Shown: piece after piece, positions 1 through 7,271 of the stretch
Layout of the letters: every line of letters begins with the position of its first letter
Numbering within the stretch: position 1 is the stretch's first letter
From: Holophagales bacterium UBA5704
GTDB taxonomy: Bacteria > Acidobacteriota > Thermoanaerobaculia > Multivoradales > UBA5704
Direction: 5' to 3'
NCBI GenBank assembly: GCA_002420005.1
Contig: DIHE01000191.1
Location: forward strand, 1 to 64,000
Length of the DNA: 64,000 bases
Program-made: the position numbers and the translations under genes
Notes under the pieces: model-generated
Seen by the model: the letters and a program-made list of their open reading frames with translations, nothing else
Told to the model about the DNA's origin: nothing
The model's database searches: none

Positions 1-138
1 GTCGACCATTACATGCTGCCTCCTGAAAGGCGCCTGCCCGAAGTGCGCCGGCTGATCGACGAGAAGGTCTTGTTCGTCGACGAGATCGTTGCTCTGGGGG
101 CCACGCGCGCGAAGCGGGGGACAGGGAAAAGCGGATGA
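1..138 (+). pseudogene. AAA-ATPase N-terminal remnant (partial at window edge)
   Basis: The reading frame enters from outside the window and ends at TGA 136-138. The first ~25 residues (DHYMLPPERRLPEVRRLID...) resemble the start of a family of AAA ATPases that normally continue into a FVxHAPRQTGKTT Walker A segment. Here the frame instead runs into unrelated residues and stops 20 codons later, with no P-loop. It overlaps the next ORF by 4 nt (ATGA). I read it as a deletion remnant; a C-terminal piece of the same family lies at 1052-1312. Family assignment is from memory of the motif and is tentative. Confidence 0.45.
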
Positions 139-545
139 CCGATCTCGTCCGCCCCGAAGCCAAGTTCCTCCTCTACCAGACCGAGGACGGGAGCACGCGC
201 GTCGAGGTGCGCTTCGACGGCGAGGCAGGGCAGATTGACCTGATTGCCTCGGATGCGCTGCTGTTCGAGGCTGAGCGGAATCCTCATGTGGTGCGCAAAC
301 GGTACGTCTTCGACGTCATGGCTACGACCGGGGATTTCGTCCGGACGGACCCACAGCTCGAGGAGCGTGCGCGTCTTCTGGTCCTCGCCGGCCTCAAGCC
401 ATTGGACGCGCTCCACTTGGCATCGGCGGAGGCCGGCCGGGCCGATTTCTTCTGTACCTGTGATGACCGGCTCCTGAAGCGGGCGCGAGTGGTCGCCGCT
501 CCCCCAACCAAGGCGGTCTCGCCCTTGAGCTCATTGCGGAGGTAG
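135..545 (+). CDS. Hybrid ORF: RhuM N-terminus joined to truncated PIN domain
   Basis: 136 aa. Residues ~1-33 (with FLLYQTEDGSTRVEVRF) look like the start of virulence RhuM-family proteins. From residue ~35 (IDLIASDALLFEAERNPH) to the end it looks like the C-terminal two thirds of a PIN-domain toxin, including the LDALHLASAE and CTCDDRLLKRA segments that carry the later acidic residues. The PIN N-terminus with its first catalytic aspartate is absent, so nuclease activity is unlikely. It overlaps the upstream fragment by 4 nt, and 4 nt separate it from a PIN-partner ORF. The ORF is intact, but I interpret it as the scar of a deletion that fused two neighbouring genes. Confidence 0.6.
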   Translation: MTDLVRPEAKFLLYQTEDGSTRVEVRFDGEAGQIDLIASDALLFEAERNPHVVRKRYVFDVMATTGDFVRTDPQLEERARLLVLAGLKPLDALHLASAEAGRADFFCTCDDRLLKRARVVAAPPTKAVSPLSSLRR

Positions 546-549
546 CACC

Positions 550-756
550 ATGACTGTCCAAGCCAGACCGCTGAGCGAGATCACTCAGCAGGCGATTGAG
601 CTGCTGTCCAAAGAGTTGGGGATCGTGGCCACGGTTCGTTTCCTGGGCCAGTTCACGACAGGGTACGGAAACTACACCGAGGAACGCGATGAGCTTTTCG
701 AGGACCTGACCCTGGATCAGGCCTTGGCTGCCATGAGGTCGCCTCGACCTCGGTAA
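550..756 (+). CDS. Small PIN-partner (antitoxin-like) protein
   Basis: 68 aa. The pattern PLSEITQQAIELLSKELG...RFLGQF.TGYGNYTEERDELF.DLTLD matches a family of small proteins repeatedly found beside PIN-domain genes, presumed antitoxins. It lies 4 nt after the RhuM-PIN hybrid, as expected for a toxin-antitoxin pair, though the PIN partner here has lost its N-terminus. The last residues (AAMRSPRPR) may have drifted, because the family usually ends in a short basic IIAEIK-type tail. No biochemical function is known to me. Confidence 0.6.
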   Translation: MTVQARPLSEITQQAIELLSKELGIVATVRFLGQFTTGYGNYTEERDELFEDLTLDQALAAMRSPRPR

Positions 757-763
757 GGGAAAG

Positions 764-823
764 GGACGGTCTTCGGCCCGTTCTCCTGAAGGCCGGCGAG
801 ACGCCGACGGTCCCAGGGGCGTG
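764..823 (+). repeat. Dispersed two-hairpin repeat, copy 1
   Basis: Contains CTTCGGCCCGTT, then CCTGAAGGCCGGCGAGACGC, then a TCCCAGGGGCG tail. It is the most diverged of four copies in the window (others at 4277, 59849 and 60908), all in the same orientation. It starts just after the stop of the PIN-partner gene. Confidence 0.6.
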
Positions 824-1051
824 CGAGGCGGAACGTCGGGGCTCGGCCGCGGTCTTCCCTTCTCCACCCGGCGAGTTTTCCGACTTGGCGCGGACTCATT
901 GGTGCCCCGGCGCCGCAATTGGCTCCCGGGACGGAGATAAAGGGTCGGGGACCCGAGATTTGCCCCGCCCCGCAGCCCGATTCTCTCGTCGGGTCCTATC
1001 GGCTCTTGGCTTCCTTGCGCCACTTCTGCTCTTTCACCTGGCACCTGCTGC
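824..1051. other. Non-coding stretch
   Basis: No supported gene. It holds only the first copy of a 22-bp direct repeat (1027-1048) at its right end. The frames open here have no recognisable protein pattern. Confidence 0.4.
1027..1048 (+). repeat. 22-bp direct repeat, copy A
   Basis: TGCTCTTTCACCTGGCACCT followed by GC, identical to 2017-2038. The two copies flank the ATPase C-terminal remnant and the membrane-protein gene. No mobile element is visible between them. Confidence 0.6.
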
Positions 1052-1312
1052 TGGATCGATCTCTGCGTCCGCTGGCCACACCCCAAGGGCATGCAACGCT
1101 GGGCGGCGGAGATGAAGGTCTGGCGCGACCGCCGGCCGGATCCTTTGAAGGAAGGACTGGAGCAACTATCGGGCTGCCTGGATCGTCTGGGTCTCGACCA
1201 GGGGACCCTGATCCTCTTCGATGGCCGCACGAGCGCCGCTCCTCCTCCGGAGCGCTGCTCTCAGGAGGACATCGAGCATCGGGGCCGCCGGATCTCGGTC
1301 CTGCGACTGTGA
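1052..1312 (+). pseudogene. AAA-ATPase C-terminal remnant
   Basis: The frame reads WIDLCVRWPHPKG...AAEMKVWRDRRPDPLKEGLE...YLxRLGLDxGTLILFDGR...GRRISVLRL and stops at 1312. This resembles the C-terminal (PD-(D/E)XK-like) end of the AAA-ATPase family whose N-terminus appears at position 1. No P-loop or ATPase core is present. The first ATG is at 1091, but homology-like sequence begins before it, so the piece is a fragment and not a complete small gene. Its end overlaps the convergent membrane-protein gene by about 50 nt. Confidence 0.55.
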
Positions 1313-1845
1313 GATTTCAGCACCGACGCCAGGGACAAGGCACCCCGAATCCACAGGGCCAGGTGAGCGCCGAGGTCCAGGAGCGCAGCGGCGGCTTGCA
1401 GCGCCCACCAGTACACCCCGAGGGGCACCAGAAGGAGGACGGTGCCGATCAGGCCGTAACGAAAACCCGCCGCCGCGGGGCCGCCGAAACCGACGGACGC
1501 AACCATCCCGAGGAGGATCAGGTAGCCGGTCATGACGAGCGTCGTGAGCGGGATCTCCGCGAGAGCATGGCGTGGGAAAGCCTTCTTTCGTAGGAATCCG
1601 CCGAAAGCCGTCACCGGCCCAAGGACCCCCAGGGCTGCGGCGGTCCCGGCAAGCACAGCGACCACCAGGAGAAACGGCAACGCGAGCGGACCACCCAGAG
1701 GGGCCCCGGCCACGACCGCCCAGGCCAGCAGACCCAGATACCCAACGAGAACGAACCCGGTCACCGCAGAGAGCACCGCGCTGAAAGCGACGGCATGCTT
1801 GACAGCGTACTGGATCGAGCCTGCGACGGTTCTAAGGGGGACCAT
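1261..1845 (-). CDS. Polytopic membrane protein, unknown function
   Basis: 194 aa with about four hydrophobic segments (residues ~25-50, 58-82, 100-122 and 130-152). No family recognised. The start ATG at 1845 has TAGAAT six nt upstream and no Shine-Dalgarno, the leaderless pattern seen repeatedly in this window. The C-terminal ~17 residues overlap the ATPase remnant on the other strand and are probably not conserved, so the stop may have been acquired by rearrangement. Confidence 0.6.
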   Translation of the reverse strand: MVPLRTVAGSIQYAVKHAVAFSAVLSAVTGFVLVGYLGLLAWAVVAGAPLGGPLALPFLLVVAVLAGTAAALGVLGPVTAFGGFLRKKAFPRHALAEIPLTTLVMTGYLILLGMVASVGFGGPAAAGFRYGLIGTVLLLVPLGVYWWALQAAAALLDLGAHLALWIRGALSLASVLKSHSRRTEIRRPRCSMSS

Positions 1846-2016
1846 GGACGGATTCTACGCTGTCAAACCGAAGATGGGCGCCCTTTCGGCCCAACGGGCC
1901 GCGAGAGCGGAGCCCAGGGATGAGGCCACAGGCCGATTCCCTGGGGAATGAAGGCGATTCCTCAGCGCGGCCTGAAGGGTCGCGAGAGAGGCAATCATGA
2001 ACACTTGCGACATTCT

Positions 2017-2038
2017 TGCTCTTTCACCTGGCACCTGC
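2017..2038 (+). repeat. 22-bp direct repeat, copy B
   Basis: Identical to 1027-1048. It lies in the 240-bp gap before the PDZ/Sel1 gene. The rest of that gap shows nothing but the -10 box TATTCT at 2075-2080. Confidence 0.6.
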
Positions 2039-2087
2039 ACCCATCGGGCTAGAGGCCTGCCGGGGCAAACGGGGTATTCTGTCGGCC

Positions 2088-3278
2088 ATGCGACGCCGCC
2101 GGCCCGCCCTCCTCGTTGGCCTCGCCCTCTTCGCGCACGGCTGCGGCGATCCTGGCCCGCCCGCGGGACCGGCAACCCTGGGCATTGAGGTCCGTGCCGC
2201 CTCGGAAGAACGCGGAACCGTCGTCGAGGCCCTGGAGGAGGACGGGCCGGCGGCCCGCGCCGGCCTGGAACCAGGGGACCTCGTAGTGGCCCTCGACGGC
2301 GTGCCCATGGCCGATTCCTGCGGTTTCGGCCGGGCGCTCGGCGAACGGGCCCCCGGCGACAAGGTGGTTCTCGCTTGGCGGCGGGGACGGGAACGCCGCG
2401 AGGCGACCGTCGAGCTCGCGGCGGCGCTCGACCTCTACGGCGCGGCGTGCGAGAAAGGCCGGGTCGCGAGCTGCCATCGGCTCGGCACCGCCCACCTCGG
2501 CGGCGGGATGGAGACGGACTTCGCGCGCGCCGCGGAGATCTTCGAGAAGGCTTGTGACGCCGGGAGCGCCGGGGCCTGCGCCGACCTGGGGATGCAGGCG
2601 CTCCACGGGACCGGCATCGCCCTCGACACCGCCCGGGCGCGGAACCTCTTCCGCCGGGGCTGCGACGGGGGCAGCGCCGTCGGCTGCACCCGCCTGGGTT
2701 TTCTGTATGCCACCGGAACCGGCGTGGCAATGGACGACGATCGCGCCTTTTCCCTCTTCCGGCAGGCCTGCGACGGCGCCGATGCGGCCGGCTGCTACAA
2801 CTTCGCCCTCCACTTCGCCGACGCGCGGGGTACCTTCGCCAACCCGAGCCTCGCCGTGGCCACCTATGAGCGGGCGTGCGCCCTCGGGAGCTTCCTCGCC
2901 TGCACGAATGCCGGCTACCAGCATCAGAACGGACTGGGCACCCAGGCCGACCTGCGGCGGGCGGTGACCTACTATCGCCGCGCCTGCTCCGGAACCGCCT
3001 GCGAGCCCGGCGATCCGATGGGCTGCTTCAACCTCGGCGTGATGCTCCGGGACGGCCTGGGTGTAGCCCAGGACAAAGCGGAAGCCGCAACGTTCTTCAC
3101 CGCCGGCTGCGACGGTGGCAACGCCTCCGGCTGCGCCAATCTCGCCGACCTGCTCGCCGCGGGCGACGGCGTGCCGCGCGACGAGACCCGCGCCGCCGAG
3201 CTGTTCCGGCGCGCGTGTGAAGGCGGCCACGAGCGCTCCTGCCGGTTCAGGGAGTCGCTGCCGGCGGAAACACCGTGA
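2088..3278 (+). CDS. PDZ + cysteine-rich Sel1-repeat lipoprotein
   Basis: 396 aa. The start at 2088 gives a clean signal (MRRRRPALLVGLALFAHGC) with a probable lipidated Cys, and TATTCT lies 7 nt upstream. Residues ~25-105 form a PDZ domain (AARAGLEPGDLVVALDG). From ~110 on there are about eight Sel1-like repeats, each with a pair of cysteines (RACDGGSAVGCTRLG type), as in Hcp-like secreted solenoid proteins whose repeats are disulfide-linked. Probably a periplasmic or outer-membrane scaffold; substrate unknown. Confidence 0.85.
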   Translation: MRRRRPALLVGLALFAHGCGDPGPPAGPATLGIEVRAASEERGTVVEALEEDGPAARAGLEPGDLVVALDGVPMADSCGFGRALGERAPGDKVVLAWRRGRERREATVELAAALDLYGAACEKGRVASCHRLGTAHLGGGMETDFARAAEIFEKACDAGSAGACADLGMQALHGTGIALDTARARNLFRRGCDGGSAVGCTRLGFLYATGTGVAMDDDRAFSLFRQACDGADAAGCYNFALHFADARGTFANPSLAVATYERACALGSFLACTNAGYQHQNGLGTQADLRRAVTYYRRACSGTACEPGDPMGCFNLGVMLRDGLGVAQDKAEAATFFTAGCDGGNASGCANLADLLAAGDGVPRDETRAAELFRRACEGGHERSCRFRESLPAETP

Positions 3279-3329
3279 CCGACCGCCAACCTGCGGCCTG
3301 GCCGCGAGATCACGGCAAGCCGGCTCAAC

Positions 3330-4127
3330 TCAGCAGATGAAACCACTCCAGCGGGTCAGAGACCGATAGCCATCCGCGCAACCGTCGAGACGCACTGCGC
3401 TGAACGTCTCCCAGCCCGTGCACGCGGTTCCTGAGCAAGACACCGATGCCGTCGCGGCCGCGTATCCGATCGAGCCATCGGTTCTCGAGTCGCTCGCGCT
3501 CACCGTCGTTTCGAGACAGGTGGTCCGTCCGCGGTAGGCGGATGCGTAGGCGTCAGCATAGCGATTCGCGTAGTACGGGAAAGGGCCGAAATCGAGGCCG
3601 ATGCCGACCTGGGCTTTGGCGGTGACCACACCGCTCGAACGGCCGCCATCCAAGGTCCAGTCGTAGATCGTACCGGTGCTGCAAAACGTTCCGGTCAAGG
3701 CCGCCTTGGCCGGGGATTCCTGGAGAGCCGCCACGAGGTCCTCCAGCCGGTGCACTTTTCTCAACAGCTCCCGGGACGGATGAGCCGCACGGGCAAGCTC
3801 GTCCTGCGCGGCCACCAGCTTGGTCTCGAATCGCTCTCGATCAAACCGCATCCCCTGGTCGCCGAAGGCGGCACGCACCTTCTCGCGCGGACTCAACGAG
3901 ACCTCGTACACGCCTGGGGCCACGAAAACGGCGCGATCTCCCAGGGTGGCGAGGAAATGGTCTTCGCCCGCCATGGCGACTTTCCAGTCGATCATCAGGG
4001 AGTTGGGCGAAATCAGTTGTTTCTCTGGTGAGGCGGCGGGCTGCGCGTGGAGATCTGCACCAGGAAAGGTCAGGGCGATACTGAGAGTGGCACCTGCGGC
4101 GAATCGGTTGAGCCATGAGAGTCTCAT
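3330..4127 (-). CDS. Secreted protein of unknown function
   Basis: 265 aa. The start at 4127 is preceded by AAGGAGAA at good spacing and gives a signal peptide (MRLSWLNRFAAGATLSIAL...HAQ). A lysine/arginine-rich helical middle is followed by a C-terminal half with six cysteines and glycine/aromatic-rich stretches (FGPFPYYANRYADAYASAY), likely a disulfide-bonded beta domain. No known family recognised. It converges with the PDZ/Sel1 gene. Confidence 0.75.
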   Translation of the reverse strand: MRLSWLNRFAAGATLSIALTFPGADLHAQPAASPEKQLISPNSLMIDWKVAMAGEDHFLATLGDRAVFVAPGVYEVSLSPREKVRAAFGDQGMRFDRERFETKLVAAQDELARAAHPSRELLRKVHRLEDLVAALQESPAKAALTGTFCSTGTIYDWTLDGGRSSGVVTAKAQVGIGLDFGPFPYYANRYADAYASAYRGRTTCLETTVSASDSRTDGSIGYAAATASVSCSGTACTGWETFSAVRLDGCADGYRSLTRWSGFIC

Positions 4128-4276
4128 GTCGGTTCTCCTTGAAAAAACCTGCTGTTCTTTGAACCGGCGGCCGGCCACTTCGGCTGCGGCGCAAGAGCCG
4201 GTAGCTGTTGATGACCGGGTCTTTCAAAACGTTTCATACCCAGAGCCGGAAGTTGTGAGAGGCAGCTGCCATTGCT

Positions 4277-4340
4277 GGCCGGGCCTTCGGCCCGTTCGTC
4301 TTGAAAGCCGGCGGGACGCCTGCGGCTCCAGGGGGCGTGC
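4277..4340 (+). repeat. Dispersed two-hairpin repeat, copy 2
   Basis: GGCCGGGCCTTCGGCCCGTT forms hairpin 1 (GGGCC-TTC-GGCCC). GAAAGCCGGCGGGACGCC and CCAGGGGGCG follow. It lies between the divergent secreted-protein and yqeY genes. Confidence 0.7.
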
Positions 4341-4408
4341 ACCGCGGCCCTGGGGCACGGATGGAATGAGAGTCACCAGGAGATGGTGCTTGCCGGCCGC
4401 TGCGCGCC

Positions 4409-4414
4409 TATAAT
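4409..4414 (+). promoter_or_regulatory. Consensus -10 box for a leaderless yqeY-selB operon
   Basis: Perfect TATAAT followed by 7 nt and then ATG 4422. With the usual 6-8 nt from -10 to the transcription start, the mRNA would begin at or next to the start codon. No Shine-Dalgarno precedes the ATG. Confidence 0.65.
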
Positions 4415-4421
4415 CGGGCGC

Positions 4422-4880
4422 ATGGACACCATGACACCGCAGCAACGCATCGAAGCCGACGTGAAGGCCGCCATGAAGGCGGGCAAGAAAGAGGACCTGA
4501 GCACCTTGCGGATGCTGCTGACCGAGATCAAGAACGAGCGCATCCGCCGCCAGGCCGAGGTCGACGAGGACGCCTTCGTCTCCCTCGTGCGCAAGGCGAT
4601 CAAGCAACGCGAGGAGGCCGCCGCCCAGTTCCACAAGGGCGGACGCGCAGAGCTGGCCGCCAAGGAGGAGTCCGAGAAGGCATTCCTCGCGACCTATCTG
4701 CCCGCCCAGGTGGACGAGGCGCAGATCCGCGCCGCCATCGCCGAGGTGGTCGCCGCCCGCGGGCTCTCCGGTCCGGCGGCGATCGGGCCGATCATGAAGG
4801 AGATGCTGGCCCGCTTCGGCAGCGCCGCCGACGGCGCCACCATCAACCGCCTGGCGCGCGAAGCGCTCACCGCCAGGTGA
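4422..4880 (+). CDS. yqeY: GatB/YqeY domain protein
   Basis: 152 aa, the normal length for YqeY. Family features include the N-terminal helix (IEADVKAAMKAGKKEDLSTL), LR.LL.EIKN and KAIKQREEA. YqeY resembles the tRNA-binding tail of the GatB amidotransferase subunit; its role is not settled. The start at ATG 4422 is chosen for the TATAAT 7 nt upstream; ATG 4431 is an alternative. The stop overlaps the selB start (TGATG), so the two are translationally coupled. Confidence 0.9.
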   Translation: MDTMTPQQRIEADVKAAMKAGKKEDLSTLRMLLTEIKNERIRRQAEVDEDAFVSLVRKAIKQREEAAAQFHKGGRAELAAKEESEKAFLATYLPAQVDEAQIRAAIAEVVAARGLSGPAAIGPIMKEMLARFGSAADGATINRLAREALTAR

Positions 4881-6805
4881 TGGGGCTCCGCGCGATCGTC
4901 GGCACCGCCGGCCACATCGATCACGGCAAGACCAGCCTCGTCCTGGCGCTGACCGGGATCGACTGCGACCGCTGGGCCGAGGAGAAGTCACGCGGCATCA
5001 CCATCGACCTGGGGTTCGCCTGGCTCGTCGCGGGTGACCTGCAGATCGGCTTCGTCGACGTCCCCGGGCACGAGCGGTTCCTCCACAACGCGCTCGCCGG
5101 CCTCGGCGGCATCCGCGTGATGCTGCTGGTGGTGGCGGCGGACGAGGGGGTCAAGCCGCAGACCCGCGAGCACCTCGCGGTCTGCTCGCTGCTCGGCATT
5201 CCGGCGGGCCTGGTGGCGCTGACCAAGGCGGACCTGGTGACGCCGGACCTGCTGGAGCTGGCCGAGCTCGAGGTGGAGGAGCTGTTGGCCGGTACGCCCT
5301 TCGCCGGCGCTCCGGTGCTCCCCGTATCGAGCGCGACAGGCGAGGGAATTCCTGCGCTCCAGGCCGCCCTGGTCGACCTCGCGACCCGCCATGCGGTGCC
5401 CGCCGCGGCGCCCGGCCAGCCCTCGCGGCTGCCGATCGACCGCGCCTTCCATCTGAAAGGTCTCGGTGTGGTGGTCACCGGCACCCTCGCCGGCGGGCCG
5501 ATCCGCCCCGGGGATGCGCTGGAGGTCCTGCCGCCTTCCCACGGACGCGGCGAGCGGGTGCGGGTGCGCAGCATCCAGGTGCATGGTCAGCCGCGCGAGC
5601 AGGCCGAGGCCGGGGAACGAACGTCCCTCCAATTGAGCGGCGTGGCGCTCGAGGACCTGGAGCGCGGTCTGCAGATCGGCACGCCCGGGGCCTACGCGAG
5701 CACCACCAGCCTCCTCGGCCGTTTCACCCTGCTGCCGGACGCCCCGCCGCTCACCGGGTTCGTGCCGATCCGCCTGCACCTCCTCGCCGGCGAAGTGCTC
5801 GGCCGCATGCGCCCGCTCGCTCCGGAAGGGATGGCGCCGGGTGGCTCCGGCCCGGTGGAGATCCGTCTCCAGGCTCCGGTGGTGGCGGTGCGCGGAGACC
5901 GCTTCATCGTGCGGCGGCCGTCGCCACCCGCCACCTGGGGCGGCGGCGAGATCCTCGATCCCCGCTGGCGGCGCCACCGCGGCACCCTGCTCACCGCCGC
6001 TCTGGAGGCTCTCCAGGGAGAGCTGCGGCCGGCGCTGCCGTTCTGGACGCTGGAAGCCGGAGAGCGCGGGGTGGACGCCGCGGAGATCGCCCGCCGCCTC
6101 GGGGTCCCCGCGGCGGTGGCCGCCGCCGAGCTGCACAAGCTGGCGCACGCCAACAAGCTGGTGGAGGTGGCGGCGGGCGCTGCGCCGCGCTGGATCGCTC
6201 CGGCCGCGGTGCAGAGGGTCACCGAGCGGGCCCGCCGGGTGCTCAAGGAGCATTTCCAGAAGGACCGGCTCGCCGAGTTCATCCCGAAAGCCGAGGCGGT
6301 ACGCCGCATTCTGCGCGGCAAGGCCGCGGACCTGGCGCCGGTCTACCTGGGCTGGCTGGAGGCGCAGAAGATCCTCACCGTGCAGGGCGACCAGGTGACC
6401 CTCCCGGGCCGCAGCGCCCAGCTCACCGGCGAAGAGTCCCGCCTGTCCACCGCGGTCCTGGAGTGCTTCAACAAGGCCGGCCTCACGCCGCCCGCACCGA
6501 GCGAGCTGCAGCAGGAGCTGCAGGCCAAGCCGCAGATCCTCGACGGCGTCGTCCGCCACCTGGTGGCGCGCGGCGAGCTGCTGCGGCTGCCGAGCGGGCT
6601 CGTCCTCGCCGCCTCCGCCGTGGCGCACCTGCGCCAGGACCTCCTCGCCACCGACTGGGACCGGTTCTCGGTTCCCGACTTCAAAGACCGCTATGGGCTG
6701 AGCCGCAAATGGGCCATCCCTCTCCTGGAGCACCTGGACTCCACCGGGACCACCCGGCGCATGGGGGAGGACCGCATGGTCGTGCGCAAAAGGAGCACCG
6801 CATGA
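4880..6805 (+). CDS. selB: Selenocysteine-specific elongation factor SelB
   Basis: 641 aa. N-terminal GTPase with G1 (GTAGHIDHGKTSLV), G3 (DVPGHERF) and G4 (TKAD), then EF-Tu-like beta domains with a VVTGTLAGGPI motif. The C-terminal ~270 residues fit the winged-helix repeats that bind the SECIS hairpin in selenoprotein mRNA. SelB delivers Sec-tRNA to in-frame UGA codons, so the genome should also encode SelA, SelD and tRNA-Sec, none of which is in this window. The start overlaps the yqeY stop; GTG 4877 is an alternative. Confidence 0.93.
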   Translation: MGLRAIVGTAGHIDHGKTSLVLALTGIDCDRWAEEKSRGITIDLGFAWLVAGDLQIGFVDVPGHERFLHNALAGLGGIRVMLLVVAADEGVKPQTREHLAVCSLLGIPAGLVALTKADLVTPDLLELAELEVEELLAGTPFAGAPVLPVSSATGEGIPALQAALVDLATRHAVPAAAPGQPSRLPIDRAFHLKGLGVVVTGTLAGGPIRPGDALEVLPPSHGRGERVRVRSIQVHGQPREQAEAGERTSLQLSGVALEDLERGLQIGTPGAYASTTSLLGRFTLLPDAPPLTGFVPIRLHLLAGEVLGRMRPLAPEGMAPGGSGPVEIRLQAPVVAVRGDRFIVRRPSPPATWGGGEILDPRWRRHRGTLLTAALEALQGELRPALPFWTLEAGERGVDAAEIARRLGVPAAVAAAELHKLAHANKLVEVAAGAAPRWIAPAAVQRVTERARRVLKEHFQKDRLAEFIPKAEAVRRILRGKAADLAPVYLGWLEAQKILTVQGDQVTLPGRSAQLTGEESRLSTAVLECFNKAGLTPPAPSELQQELQAKPQILDGVVRHLVARGELLRLPSGLVLAASAVAHLRQDLLATDWDRFSVPDFKDRYGLSRKWAIPLLEHLDSTGTTRRMGEDRMVVRKRSTA

Positions 6806-7176
6806 AGACGATCGCCGTTCTGGGAGCCTCAAAAGACCGCAGCAAGTTCGGGAACAAGTGCGTCCGCGCCTACCTCGAGGCCGGCTGGGAGGTCTACCCG
6901 GTGAATCTGGGGAGCGGTGACCCGATCGAAGGAAGGGCGACCTGCCGCCATCTGGCCGACGTGCCGGGGACGCTCGACCGGATCAGCGTCTACCTGCCGC
7001 CGCCGGTCACCCTGGAGCTGTTGGGAGACATGGCCGCCAAAGGAGCCGGAGAGGTCTGGTTGAATCCCGGCACCGCCGACGCCCGCGTCCTCGACGAAGC
7101 CCGCCGCATGGGCCTGAACGTCCGGCCCGGTTGCAGCATTGTGGACATCGGGATGAGCCCCTCGCAGTTTCCCTGA
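6802..7176 (+). CDS. CoA-binding (Rossmann) domain protein
   Basis: 124 aa, a single CoA-binding domain like YccU: IAVLGASKDRSKFGNKC at the N-terminus, VYPVN, then a C-terminal NPGTADARVLDEARRMGLNV...CSIVDIG. The small stand-alone members have no defined reaction. It overlaps the selB stop by 4 nt (ATGA) and closes the operon. Confidence 0.85.
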   Translation: MKTIAVLGASKDRSKFGNKCVRAYLEAGWEVYPVNLGSGDPIEGRATCRHLADVPGTLDRISVYLPPPVTLELLGDMAAKGAGEVWLNPGTADARVLDEARRMGLNVRPGCSIVDIGMSPSQFP

Positions 7177-7209
7177 GCCCGACTTCTATAAAAAGGGCCT
7201 TTCTTGGGC

Positions 7210-7215
7210 TACAAT
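7210..7215 (+). promoter_or_regulatory. -10 box upstream of the helicase gene
   Basis: TACAAT about 56 nt before ATG 7272. Unlike many genes here, this one has a leader containing GGAGGA (7262-7267). The short AAAAAGGGCC/TTT stretch at 7190-7204 may be the end of the preceding operon, but the hairpin is weak. Confidence 0.4.
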
Positions 7216-7271
7216 CCGCAGGAGCGTTTCCTCGCAGGTTGAACTGCTTCAAGGAGGACCCGGAGGAAGTC

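Noticed and set aside
919..1593. 224-codon plus-strand open frame across 919-1593
   Set aside because: It lies in a different frame from the recognisable ATPase remnant and is antisense to the membrane protein; the product is low-complexity.
1027..2038. Insertion sequence bounded by the 22-bp repeats
   Set aside because: No transposase and no terminal inverted repeats between them.
4988..6832. 614-codon open frame antisense to selB
   Set aside because: Shadow of SelB; no domain pattern and no start signal.
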